A stretch of 64,000 nucleotides of DNA, from NCBI RefSeq assembly GCF_001307805.1, contig NZ_CP013862.1:620001-684000 (forward strand), read 5' to 3'. Of the stretch, positions 36,173-44,242 are shown in pieces. Source of the stretch: Lentibacillus amyloliquefaciens (lineage in GTDB: Bacteria; Bacillota; Bacilli; Bacillales; Amphibacillaceae). Made by a program: the position numbers and the translations under genes. Each line of letters opens with the position of its first letter. The stretch's first letter is position 1. The notes under the pieces were generated by a model. That model worked only from the letters and a program-made list of their open reading frames with translations, made no database searches and was not told where the DNA came from.

Positions 36173-36871
36173 ATGTTAAGTCCATTTTCAATCGAGCAGC
36201 CATGGTCATTGCACTGGCAGCGGCTGCCGTCCAATCTGAAGACCATCCATTATGTTAATGATAAGTCCCCTAAAGAATGCGCGGCCCTGGATGCGATTGC
36301 TGAAGTCGGAATAATCGGCGGAAGACAGCTCGCCCGAATATTCCGACTGCCCAAAAAGCGTCAGAAACAAATGGTTCGAGAGCAAAAGATCGTTCGCCAC
36401 GAAGTGCATGTGAACAAACAGATTATTCCTGTTTATACCTTGGGGCAAACGGGCGCTGTCATCACAGACGTCCCTTATGAACCGAATTATTGGGTGGTGT
36501 ATCAAATAAGAGACGTGTTAAAACGTGTTTTGTTTTTTGAGTTGTATCAATACTTTCATGAATCAACCATTATGCCGGCGCCGGAACCTTTTGTCGGTGC
36601 CATCGAATTGAATGGAAAACCGTTTTATATATACGTTTCGCGTGGAGACGTCCAAGACTTATTAATGTATTTAAAGTGGAAAGGCCGTTCCTTTAGTGAA
36701 CGTCTGATTGTCATCACGGAATCAATGAAACACATTGAGCCACTGAAAATGTATGCAGAAGACATGAAGTTACGCGTAACAACCGATCAGGATTTAATGG
36801 CAGGCAAAACGGAAATTCAAAACGTGTTTTATTTTCTGGGTCAACAAGGTGAATTTGTGAAAGAAGCATAA
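36173..36871 (+). CDS. hypothetical protein with N-terminal winged helix
   Basis: 232 residues. An N-terminal helix-turn-helix-like stretch (LDAIAEVGIIGGRQLARIF, about 39-57) is followed by an alpha/beta domain. The overall pattern is similar to the replication-relaxation protein at 29554, so it may be a distant relative, but this is weak. AAAGGGGGGATAAACG precedes ATG 36173. It closes the backbone block before the catabolic insert. Confidence 0.5.
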   Translation: MLSPFSIEQPWSLHWQRLPSNLKTIHYVNDKSPKECAALDAIAEVGIIGGRQLARIFRLPKKRQKQMVREQKIVRHEVHVNKQIIPVYTLGQTGAVITDVPYEPNYWVVYQIRDVLKRVLFFELYQYFHESTIMPAPEPFVGAIELNGKPFYIYVSRGDVQDLLMYLKWKGRSFSERLIVITESMKHIEPLKMYAEDMKLRVTTDQDLMAGKTEIQNVFYFLGQQGEFVKEA

Positions 36872-36952
36872 TTATGGATTAACCATTCAAGGTGCAGCTT
36901 AACACTTTTTATGGGGAGACAATGATAGCGGCTATATGCTCAAGTGGTGTTT

Positions 36953-37007
36953 TTGACAAATTTAATTATTATGTTAATATGAACATGTTCTTTAAATGAA
37001 CGTGTTC
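36953..37007 (+). promoter_or_regulatory. promoter and two-box operator of the M24/BCCT block
   Basis: TTGACA at 36953-36958 and TAATAT at 36975-36980 make a promoter with a 16-base spacer. Two palindromic boxes follow at the expected transcription start: GAACATGTTC at 36981-36990 and GAACGTGTTC at 36998-37007, 17 bases apart. They are probably bound by the TetR-family protein encoded at 39861. Confidence 0.65.
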
Positions 37008-37034
37008 ATAAAATCCAATAAGGAGGGCAGGTTG

Positions 37035-38180
37035 ATGACAACATCGAATCGATTGGATCAGCGCTTGGCGCAAATACGTCAGTGTATGGAAGCAAAAGGT
37101 ATTGATGCAGTATTACTTACAGATCCGAATAACTCATATTATGTCAGTGGATTTCGTGCCATTTCGTACTCTCGTCCGATTGTTTACATCATACAGAGGG
37201 ATGAAACGGCTTATGTTATCCCGGATTTGGAAAAGGAGCATGCGGAACAAGAAGCGGCCGCAGATGATTTTTTTATCTATCACGAATCAGCACAGTATGC
37301 TGAACGGGAGACATCCTTTACTGCTCTTTTGAACACAATTTTGGAGGATAGGTTGAAAGGCTGTGTCATTGGTTTGGAAATGGATTTGACCTCAGCTTCT
37401 TTGTACCAGCTTGTAAAGGATATGGGGCATCCAATCAAAGACATCGGCGAGGATTTGATTGCGATGCGTGCTGTTAAGGATGATGATGAATTGTATTGGA
37501 TTGAACAGGCGGGCCGATTATCCGATATTGCTCTTGAGGCATCGTTCGCTCATTTAAATAGCGGCATGAGTGAGTTGGAGTTTGACGCATATGGCGATCG
37601 GAAATTGCTGCAGACTGTTTCCGAAGAGTTTCCGAATATCATTGCAGGGTTTGAAAATTGGACGTGTTCGGGTGTTGAACGGAGCTCTCAGCCACACCTC
37701 TATTCCAGTACGCGGGTATTTATGGATAATGATGTCGTTGTTCATAGTCGCCAAGTCTGGATTAATCAATACCGGGCTGAAAATGAACGCACATTTTTAT
37801 TGGGCGAACCAACAGATCAGCAGAAACACTATTTACAGCTTGCAATCGATGCCCAAAAGGCGGCTATGAAAACGGTGCGCCCCGGTGTCAAAGCTAAAGA
37901 TGTGGATATGGCCGCATTCCGTGTATTTGAACAAGCTGGCATGAGTGATTATATCCAGCACCGGACAGGACATGGTCTGGGGCTTTCGGAACATGAAGAA
38001 CCTTATCTTCGCTTTGATAATGATTTAGTGCTTCAAGAAGGAATGGTATACACCATCGAACCTGGTATTTATGTGCCTGGTACCGGAGGGTTTCGGCATT
38101 CCGATACAGTTATCGTAACGAAGGATGGATCTAGGCGTGTTACGTATTTTCCCGGTGAATTGGAAGACATGCTGTTTTAA
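37035..38180 (+). CDS. M24-family (creatinase/prolidase-like) hydrolase with altered metal ligands
   Basis: 381 residues with the two-domain pita-bread layout of creatinases and prolidases. The C-terminal part has RTGHGLGLSEHEEP near 314 and VYTIEPGIYVPG near 343. The segment where M24 metallopeptidases have their two metal Asp residues reads HSRQVWINQYRAENERT, with neither Asp present. This recalls creatinase, which works without metal. The substrate is therefore open: a C-N hydrolase acting on a small amine is as likely as a dipeptidase. ATG 37035 has AAGGAGG eight bases upstream. It is the first gene of the block with the BCCT carrier. Confidence 0.82.
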   Translation: MTTSNRLDQRLAQIRQCMEAKGIDAVLLTDPNNSYYVSGFRAISYSRPIVYIIQRDETAYVIPDLEKEHAEQEAAADDFFIYHESAQYAERETSFTALLNTILEDRLKGCVIGLEMDLTSASLYQLVKDMGHPIKDIGEDLIAMRAVKDDDELYWIEQAGRLSDIALEASFAHLNSGMSELEFDAYGDRKLLQTVSEEFPNIIAGFENWTCSGVERSSQPHLYSSTRVFMDNDVVVHSRQVWINQYRAENERTFLLGEPTDQQKHYLQLAIDAQKAAMKTVRPGVKAKDVDMAAFRVFEQAGMSDYIQHRTGHGLGLSEHEEPYLRFDNDLVLQEGMVYTIEPGIYVPGTGGFRHSDTVIVTKDGSRRVTYFPGELEDMLF

Positions 38181-38305
38181 CGTGCTCGGCAAGAAGTCCC
38201 CTTCAAAATCTTCGATTTAGGTGGAGAGGTTCACATTTTGTTCACTACATTTATTCAGGAATGTTGTAGAGAAGAATGTATATTATAAGGAGGAATGTAA
38301 TTGTC

Positions 38306-39835
38306 ATGAACCAATCAAGAATTGAAAAGACTGTTTTCTGGCCATCATTGATTTTCGTCGTTTTTGCAACATTACTGCTCGTTATTTTTCGTGATACGGT
38401 GGGGCCAATTGTTTCGGAAATGATGACAGGGCTGACTTATCGCTTGGACTGGGCATTTGAGTTTCTGACTATAGGTTTATTTATCATTCTTATTTGGCTG
38501 ATGGTCGGCCGTTATGGACGGGTGAAACTGGGCAATCCTGAAGATAAGCCGGAATTTTCCCGTTTTAGCTGGGGCGGCATGCTGTTCTGTGCCAGTATGG
38601 GGACCAGCATTATGTTCTGGTCAATTGTTGAACCACTCTATTATTATACCGGCCCGCCGTTTGGTTTTGAAGCCGAATCGACAGAGGCTGCCGAATATGC
38701 AGTCAGCTATGGCCTGTTCCACTGGGGAATCTCAGCATGGGCCCTTTATGCGCTCCCAGCTGTGGTCATGGCTTACAGTTTTTTTGTCCGAAAAAATCAT
38801 TCATTGAAAATCAGTGCAGCCTGCCAGGGTGTGCTGGGTAAGCATGCAGATGGTTTTCTTGGGAAAGCAATCGACGTGCTGGTCATTTGGAGTATGATTG
38901 GCGGGCTCGGAACATCTCTGGGTCTGGGTGTGCCAATGGTGGCAGCGGTAGTAGGTAATCTGTTGGGCATTGAGCCTTCAACATGGTTGAATATAGCGAT
39001 CATTATCGTCTGGACGTTTATTTTCAGTTCCAGTGCATATCTTGGACTTTATAAAGGAATCAGGAAATTGAGTGACTGGAACGTCTACATGGCACTTGGT
39101 CTTGCTTTATTTGTGATTATTGTCGGACCGACTCTGTTTATTTTATCGTATTTCACCAACAGTATGGGGCTAATGCTTGATAATTTTATGCGCATGAGCT
39201 TGAATACGGATCCGATTAGCCAGGGAGGGTTCCCTCAGGCATGGACAGTTTTTTACTGGGCTTGGTTTGCGGCTACCGCGCCGTTCATTGGCATTTTTGT
39301 TGCGCGGATTTCTCGTGGCAGAAGCATTCGTGAGCTTGTTTCAAATGTTCTGCTTTGGGGGTCACTGGGAAGCTGGCTGTACTTTGGGGTATTCGGTGGT
39401 TATGCGATGAATCTTGATTTAACAGGAAAATTGGATTTGACAAATGTCCTTAGTGAACAGGGTGAGACGGCCGTTATTGTTGAAGTTCTAAATTCATTGC
39501 CGCTTTCGGCCCTTGCTTCAGTATTTTTTGTCATTCTTGGCTTTGTCTTTCTGGCAACATCACTGGATTCAGCCAGTTATGTGATTGCCAGTGTGGCAAC
39601 AAAGGAACTCGGTATTAAATCTGAACCGGCCAGATGGCATCGGTTGATGTGGGGAATTCTATTATCAGCGCTGGCAATCAGCTTGACAGTCGCCGGCGGC
39701 CTGAATGTTGTTCAGACTTCTTCTGTGTTTGTATCGGTACCAGTGCTGATTATGTATGTATTGATGGCCGCCTCACTGATTAAATGGCTCAACAAAGATG
39801 AGCATATACACACTTATGTCAAAAGTAAAAAGTAA
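38306..39835 (+). CDS. BCCT-family transporter
   Basis: A 509-residue, 12-segment betaine/carnitine/choline-type secondary transporter. The family's central motif around residue 320-335 reads WTVFYWAWFAATAPF, followed by ARISRGRSIRE. Usual members have further Trp residues here that hold the trimethylammonium head group; two are replaced, so the substrate may not be a classical betaine. ATG 38306 is the only in-frame start near AAGGAGG 38287-38293; a useless ATG-TAA lies in between. It probably feeds the M24 enzyme or the CocE-like hydrolase. Confidence 0.9.
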   Translation: MNQSRIEKTVFWPSLIFVVFATLLLVIFRDTVGPIVSEMMTGLTYRLDWAFEFLTIGLFIILIWLMVGRYGRVKLGNPEDKPEFSRFSWGGMLFCASMGTSIMFWSIVEPLYYYTGPPFGFEAESTEAAEYAVSYGLFHWGISAWALYALPAVVMAYSFFVRKNHSLKISAACQGVLGKHADGFLGKAIDVLVIWSMIGGLGTSLGLGVPMVAAVVGNLLGIEPSTWLNIAIIIVWTFIFSSSAYLGLYKGIRKLSDWNVYMALGLALFVIIVGPTLFILSYFTNSMGLMLDNFMRMSLNTDPISQGGFPQAWTVFYWAWFAATAPFIGIFVARISRGRSIRELVSNVLLWGSLGSWLYFGVFGGYAMNLDLTGKLDLTNVLSEQGETAVIVEVLNSLPLSALASVFFVILGFVFLATSLDSASYVIASVATKELGIKSEPARWHRLMWGILLSALAISLTVAGGLNVVQTSSVFVSVPVLIMYVLMAASLIKWLNKDEHIHTYVKSKK

Positions 39836-39860
39836 ACTCGTTTGCTGAGAGGAGATAATC

Positions 39861-40559
39861 ATGAGCACCACTCGGAAGGACATTCAACGAGCGCGTATGT
39901 GGCGTTATTTTATAGAAGCCGCTGTAGACGTGATAGAAAACGAAGGAATACGGAATGTTACGATACGTAAGATAGCCGGCCATGCCGGTTTTACCAGTTC
40001 AACAGCCTATAATTATTTCAGGGATTTATCACATTTGAAATTCTTTGCCTCTATGCGCTTCACCGCTGATTATATTGAAGATCTCCCTGCATATATGAAT
40101 AAGGGAACCAACACCATCGAAAAATGGCTGTATGCGTGGAAATGCTTCTGTATTCATTCGTTTGAGCAGCCGGAAATTTATTCGGTCATTTTCATGGAAG
40201 ATCTTGGGTCGACTCCGGAAGAATTTCTTGACGAATACTATCGGATTTACAAAGAGGACCTGATCGGGCTGCCTGAGGCTATCAAACCTCTCGTTATGGA
40301 GCATAGTTTTGCAAAACGCAGTGCCACGTATATCCAGAGTGCAGTGGATGAAGGAATGCTTGCACAAAAAGATGTTAACTTTGCTGCCGATATCACATTG
40401 ATGATTTGGAAAGGCATGATCAATACTGTGTTGAACAAGCGGCGGGACTTTTCTAAAGAGGAAGCAAGTGAAAAAACGTTGCTTTATGTCTATGAGAGTG
40501 TAATCCATTTAATCCCGCCGGAAAAACAATCCGAAATACATGTGGACCTTAAATTGTAA
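39861..40559 (+). CDS. TetR-family regulator
   Basis: 232 residues with an N-terminal TetR helix-turn-helix (VTIRKIAGHAGFTSSTAYNYF, about 34-54). The C-terminal ligand domain is unassigned. AGAGGAGAT lies upstream of ATG 39861, and the gene follows the BCCT gene by 25 bases. It probably represses the operon through the two GAAC-N2-GTTC boxes before the M24 gene. Confidence 0.85.
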   Translation: MSTTRKDIQRARMWRYFIEAAVDVIENEGIRNVTIRKIAGHAGFTSSTAYNYFRDLSHLKFFASMRFTADYIEDLPAYMNKGTNTIEKWLYAWKCFCIHSFEQPEIYSVIFMEDLGSTPEEFLDEYYRIYKEDLIGLPEAIKPLVMEHSFAKRSATYIQSAVDEGMLAQKDVNFAADITLMIWKGMINTVLNKRRDFSKEEASEKTLLYVYESVIHLIPPEKQSEIHVDLKL

Positions 40560-40604
40560 TAGACGGCTGTCAGGGTCAAAACGAAGATAGAAAGGCTGAA
40601 TGGA

Positions 40605-42653
40605 ATGGTTTTTAATATACGGGATAACGACAATAGACGTGTGAAAACAGACTATCCAAGATCAATTGAAAAATGGAAACATGTGTGGATTCCGATGTCT
40701 GACGGTGCCAAATTGGCAGCGACCATCTGGATTCCTGAAGATGCACATGATAACCCGGTTCCGGCGCTGCTTGAATATCTGCCATATCGAAAGAATGATT
40801 TTACGGCCATCCGGGATTCGGCACGGCATCCATATTTTGCCGGTCATGGCTATGCCAGCATTAGGGTGGATATCAGAGGAACTGGTGATTCTGATGGTGT
40901 GTTGCTCGATGAATATTTGAAACAGGAGCAGGATGATTGTCTTGAAGTGCTTGACTGGATTCAAGAGCAGCCGTGGAGTACCGGTTCTGTCGGCATGTTC
41001 GGAAAATCCTGGGGTGGTTTCAACAGCCTGCAAGTCGCTGCAAGAAAGCATCCGGCTTTAAAAACGATTATTACACTTTGTTCGACGGATGACCGGTATG
41101 CCGATGATGTCCATTACCGTGGCGGTAATATCATGGGGCAAGACATGCTCTGGTGGGCGTCAACGATGTTTGCGTATAATGCCCGCCCGCAAGATCCGAC
41201 TGTTGTCGGTGACAACTGGAAAACAAATTGGCTGGATCGCTTGAATACACGGCCTTTCGTTGAGTCATGGCTGAGTCATCAGCGGCGCGATGATTATTGG
41301 AAACACGGTTCGGTATCTGAAGAATACACGGATGTGGACATACCGGTATTTGCAGTCAGCGGCTGGCAGGACGGCTATACAGATGCAGTGTTCCGGATGC
41401 TGGAGAATTTGCCGAATGCCAAAGGACTGATTGGCCCATGGGCGCATGAATTTCCGGAAGTGGCGATTCCGGAACCGGCTATTGGATTTTTGCAGGAATG
41501 CTTACGCTGGTGGGACCAATGGCTGAAAGGCATCGATACCGGCATTAAGGAGGAACCACAGCTTCTGAGCTGGATTCAGGACAGCGAGCTGCCGGAAGTG
41601 ACATATGAACAGCGGCCGGGCAAATGGGTTGCTGATCAGACATGGCCGTCAACCAATGTGACAAATCAATCATTCTGGTTGTCTGATGGAAAACTTGTGC
41701 AGCATGTAACAGATGAAGAAAAAACGGTGATCTCAGGTATGCAGGAACACGGCTATTACGCCGGTGTATTCTGCCCGTTTGGCCAGCCTGGAGATTTGCC
41801 TGCTGATCAGCGTCTTGAAAATGGCAAATCGGTTATTTTCACGTCTGATCCACTTGGAGAAACGATTGAGCTTTTGGGCAAGCCTGTGTTCCACGCGGAT
41901 TTGTCGACCGATCAGGAAAATGCGATTCTTGCCGTCAGATTGTGCGATAAAGCCCCAACCGGTGAGTCAACGTTGATTAGCTGGGGCATGCTGAATCTCA
42001 CTCATCGTGACTCGCATGAATTTCCTGAACCACTCGAGCCGGGCAAACGATATAATGTAGAAATTGGCTTGGATGTGCTGGGACAGCAAATTCCAGCCGG
42101 TCATTGTCTGGAAGTGTCGGTCGCACCAACGTATTGGCCGCAGGCATGGCCTTCGCCAAAACCTGTAACACTGTCGCTTTATAGCGGTGCTGAAACGCAT
42201 CTCGATTTGCCGGTTCGAACACCGCAAAGGAAGGATGCATCATGGCAAGAGCATTTTGAACGTCCGGAGATTTCTGAAATTATGGAGAGGGAAATTATCC
42301 GAGAAGAAGAACGCACAAGGGATCTCATTCATGATACAATCAATGATGCCTGGACATTGTATGATTACTCTGATGAAGGGCAACGCCGCCTGCCGGAAAA
42401 TGGTATGGAATATGGCAGCATCAATAAAAACACCTATACTATTAAGGGGAACGATCCGCTCTCGGCAAAGGCTACCTGTGAATGGGATTTGACAGTAGGA
42501 CGCGGCGCGTGGCAGACAAGGCTCAAAACATACAGTGAAATGACCAGTGACGAGGAAACATTTTATCTAACCAATACGATGACCGCCTTCGAAAATGAGG
42601 AAGAAATTTTTAATAAAACATGGCAAAAAAATATACCACGCGATCATGTCTAG
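40605..42653 (+). CDS. CocE/NonD (S15) family alpha/beta hydrolase
   Basis: A 682-residue serine hydrolase of the X-Pro dipeptidyl-peptidase/cocaine esterase family. The nucleophile elbow GKSWGGFN is near residue 131, the catalytic Asp is probably in SGWQDGYTD near 253, and His is in GPWAHEFP near 280. The C-terminal jelly-roll typical of S15 follows from about 350. Substrates of such enzymes are N-acyl or ester compounds with amines. Together with the BCCT carrier and M24 enzyme it suggests import and hydrolysis of an amine conjugate. Confidence 0.88.
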   Translation: MVFNIRDNDNRRVKTDYPRSIEKWKHVWIPMSDGAKLAATIWIPEDAHDNPVPALLEYLPYRKNDFTAIRDSARHPYFAGHGYASIRVDIRGTGDSDGVLLDEYLKQEQDDCLEVLDWIQEQPWSTGSVGMFGKSWGGFNSLQVAARKHPALKTIITLCSTDDRYADDVHYRGGNIMGQDMLWWASTMFAYNARPQDPTVVGDNWKTNWLDRLNTRPFVESWLSHQRRDDYWKHGSVSEEYTDVDIPVFAVSGWQDGYTDAVFRMLENLPNAKGLIGPWAHEFPEVAIPEPAIGFLQECLRWWDQWLKGIDTGIKEEPQLLSWIQDSELPEVTYEQRPGKWVADQTWPSTNVTNQSFWLSDGKLVQHVTDEEKTVISGMQEHGYYAGVFCPFGQPGDLPADQRLENGKSVIFTSDPLGETIELLGKPVFHADLSTDQENAILAVRLCDKAPTGESTLISWGMLNLTHRDSHEFPEPLEPGKRYNVEIGLDVLGQQIPAGHCLEVSVAPTYWPQAWPSPKPVTLSLYSGAETHLDLPVRTPQRKDASWQEHFERPEISEIMEREIIREEERTRDLIHDTINDAWTLYDYSDEGQRRLPENGMEYGSINKNTYTIKGNDPLSAKATCEWDLTVGRGAWQTRLKTYSEMTSDEETFYLTNTMTAFENEEEIFNKTWQKNIPRDHV

Positions 42654-42661
42654 CAGGAAGG

Positions 42662-42690
42662 AAGCCCGGGGCAATCATGTCCCGGGCTTT
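42662..42690 (+). terminator. intrinsic terminator after the CocE-like gene
   Basis: AAGCCCGGG at 42662-42670 pairs with CCCGGGCTT at 42681-42689; the T tract is short (TTT). Confidence 0.7.
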
Positions 42691-42779
42691 AAGAATGCAA
42701 GGATGTCAGACACTTAAGTATGAGTACCTGTTATCACCTAAATGATGTCATATTATGTTGAATAAAATTATTGTAGAGA

Positions 42780-42814
42780 AGTTGCTGGCTTAAATAGAGT
42801 CGGTGGCTTTTTTT
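42780..42814 (+). terminator. terminator-like hairpin upstream of sda
   Basis: AGTTGCTGGCT at 42780-42790 can pair over 11 positions, several of them G-U, with AGTCGGTGGCT at 42798-42808, followed by a run of seven T. It lies 19 bases before sda and could end upstream transcription or act as an attenuator. Confidence 0.55.
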
Positions 42815-42832
42815 ATTGAACAGGAGGCTGCC

Positions 42833-42979
42833 ATGAAACATGCGTCAGATGAATTGTTAATCCATGCTTATCAAAAAGCGTTGCATTTAAATGTAGACCG
42901 AAATTTTATTGGGCTTTTAAAGGAAGAATTAATGAGGCGTAATCTGTTGGATCAGATAGAAGAGGACAATAGCTGTTAA
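42833..42979 (+). CDS. sda: sporulation histidine kinase inhibitor Sda
   Basis: A 48-residue helical hairpin protein. The pattern SDELLI-x-x-Y-x-KA near 5 and LNVDRNFIGLLKEEL-x-RR near 19 matches Bacillus Sda, which blocks KinA autophosphorylation and so delays sporulation when replication is disturbed. AGGAGG is five bases before ATG. In B. subtilis sda is a chromosomal gene with DnaA boxes upstream; no convincing DnaA box is visible here. It sits between element genes, so it may be cargo that delays sporulation of the host. Confidence 0.85.
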   Translation: MKHASDELLIHAYQKALHLNVDRNFIGLLKEELMRRNLLDQIEEDNSC

Positions 42980-43135
42980 GAAGGAAATGAACAAATAACA
43001 CTAACATTTAAAAATGAGAAAATATGTTCTGTTATAAGAGAAAAATGTTTGTTACAATAGAACTTGTACAATAAGGCCTTCATGGGTGGTGGCTCACACC
43101 CCTTTGCACGTTTTTTGGGAAAGGGGGTGATGCCG

Positions 43136-43216
43136 ATGACAGTATTCGAAACACTTTTTTTGATGATTTCCTTCGGAACATTAATCATAGCCATACTGTC
43201 AAACCAGAAAAAATAA
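43136..43216 (+). CDS. small hydrophobic holin-like toxin (type I TA candidate)
   Basis: A 26-residue peptide starting MTVFETL with one hydrophobic helix and an Asn-Gln-Lys-Lys tail, the layout of Bacillota holin-like toxins of TxpA/BsrG type. AAGGGGG is eight bases before ATG 43136; an in-frame ATG at 43130 is too close to it. Upstream GGCTCACA (43091-43098) is exactly complementary to TGTGAGCC (43271-43278), so the mRNA can fold 5' to 3', as known for such toxins. A TACAAT box near 43055 may be its -10. A convergent antisense promoter is present. Confidence 0.75.
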   Translation: MTVFETLFLMISFGTLIIAILSNQKK

Positions 43217-43355
43217 CCACCCATAGGCCTGGCAAGCATAATGGGTAGTTAGTTTTTCAAAAACCTGTAATGTGAGCCGCCCCCTTGAAGGGCTGTTGTG
43301 CGTGACCGTTAGTGTATTTGCACTAGCGGTCACTTTATTTTATGGGAGACATTCT
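43208..43355 (-). ncRNA. candidate antisense RNA to the toxin mRNA
   Basis: On the minus strand TTTTCA (43385-43390) and TATAAT (43362-43367) are 17 bases apart and predict a start near 43355. Leftward transcription crosses the toxin terminator and meets the stem 43216-43224/43241-43249, followed on this strand by TATTTTTT, giving an RNA of about 145 nt. It overlaps the 3' end of the toxin mRNA, as RatA does for txpA. Ends are estimates. Confidence 0.5.
43303..43341 (+). terminator. intrinsic terminator of the toxin mRNA
   Basis: TGACCGTTAGTG at 43303-43314 pairs with CACTAGCGGTCA at 43321-43332 (one G-U) and is followed by CTTTATTTTA. Confidence 0.7.
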
Positions 43356-43485
43356 ATTTTTATTATACCCGAATTTCGCTGTCATGAAAACCGGTAAGTA
43401 CATAATATTCTCCCTTGCTGATAACGATACCATGAACAATATTAAAACTCTTAAGCAGGTTTAATCCTGCTCAAGGTTTAAAAAA

Positions 43486-43602
43486 TTAGTTTGCATATTT
43501 TTCATCGAGTTTTTGCTCAATTGCCTTCAATGCTTCCTCGTCATTGAGCAAAGCCTCTTTGATTTGGTCAGTAAGTTCTTCAAGACTGTTCTGTTTGCGC
43601 AT
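43486..43602 (-). CDS. 38-aa protein resembling the FbpB small basic protein family
   Basis: The peptide starts MRKQNSLEELTDQIKEALL and continues with Asn-Asp-Glu-Glu-Ala and an IEQKLDEKY end. This follows the pattern of FbpB-like small proteins (MRK, SFEEL, a Leu-Leu-x-Asp turn, IE-x-x-LE-x-K), which in B. subtilis assist the FsrA small RNA in iron sparing. Its promoter is good: TTGCAA (43659-43664), 18 bases, TATAAT (43635-43640). A hairpin AGCAGG/CCTGCT at 43454-43470 ends it. No clear Fur box was seen. The family call is tentative. Confidence 0.5.
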   Translation of the reverse strand: MRKQNSLEELTDQIKEALLNDEEALKAIEQKLDEKYAN

Positions 43603-43789
43603 AACTTCTCACATCCTTTATCATACTATTTCTAATTATATTATAGTACAAAAAACTTTTGCAAAACGATTAAATTATAACAAATATGTGAAAATTCATT
43701 GTAGTTCCGCAGAACAAAGACTGGAACAATTCGAAAATCGTTAAAATTAAATAAGGTGAAATGTTCAATCATAAAAAAACCGGTATCTT

Positions 43790-43818
43790 TTGACATGTTC
43801 ATAATATTCTGTTATAAT
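43790..43818 (+). promoter_or_regulatory. perfect consensus sigma-A promoter
   Basis: TTGACA at 43790-43795, a 17-base spacer and TATAAT at 43813-43818. It is the best promoter in the window and drives a region without coding potential. Confidence 0.85.
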
Positions 43819-43824
43819 GCAAAT

Positions 43825-44044
43825 ATAATTTATAAGTGTATTTGTCACCTGTCTCGGTGAAAGTCGTCCTATCCTCGATTGAGAGGAAGATTCGACACAA
43901 AGTTTTTCATGTTCGAATGGTCCGGTTATTTTGTATTTAAGGAAAGGTTGAACAGCAGTAGGCAATTGCCTGCGTAACATATTATATGTGTACGAAAACT
44001 CAAGGAATTAAAAGCAGTGTATTGTAGAAGCAATGCGCTTTTTT
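43825..44044 (+). ncRNA. candidate structured non-coding RNA of about 220 nt
   Basis: Between the consensus promoter and a terminator (AAAAGC...GTATTG pairing with CAATGC...GCTTTT at 44010-44044) lies about 220 bases with no open frame on this strand of any size. Hairpins visible: TCACC/GGTGA at 43845-43860, GTCG...CCTC-GAGG...CGAC at about 43863-43896, and AGGCAATTGCCT at about 43960-43971. It does not match a riboswitch I know. It could be a regulatory or copy-control RNA, or the leader of the recT operon 200 bases downstream. Confidence 0.6.
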
Positions 44045-44053
44045 ACTGCTTAT

Positions 44054-44098
44054 AAAAGCCAGTTTATCTCATATTGATGAGGTGAACTGGCTTTTTTT
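44054..44098 (+). terminator. strong intrinsic terminator upstream of recT
   Basis: AAAAGCCAGTT pairs with AACTGGCTTTT, with an inner CTCAT/ATGAG stem, followed by a run of seven T. It is the second terminator in tandem after the candidate RNA. Confidence 0.85.
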
Positions 44099-44120
44099 AT
44101 ATATAAAAACATTATATGAG

Positions 44121-44203
44121 AGGAGTGATAACATGACTTAAATTTTTGGGTCATCAGTCACTGTGAAGAGCCGATGTTTTTTCTGTTCAACAGAAGTCAT
44201 CGG
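44121..44203 (+). promoter_or_regulatory. recT leader with a two-codon open frame and a long hairpin
   Basis: AGGAG at 44121-44125 is well placed (seven bases) before ATG-ACT-TAA at 44133-44141, a complete start-stop frame. Downstream, CCGATG (44171-44176) pairs with CATCGG (44198-44203), with inner TTCTGTT/AACAGAA arms. The layout suggests translational or transcriptional attenuation of the recT operon. Confidence 0.5.
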
Positions 44204-44242
44204 TTGTTAATTTAAAAAAATTTTTAAAGGAGATGTTCAGAA

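Noticed and set aside
43130..43216. toxin start at ATG 43130
   Set aside because: Only two bases from the ribosome binding site; ATG 43136 has a normal spacing of eight.
43765..43980. 71-codon minus-strand frame opposite the candidate RNA
   Set aside because: It runs through the consensus promoter and the hairpins and shows no protein-like composition.
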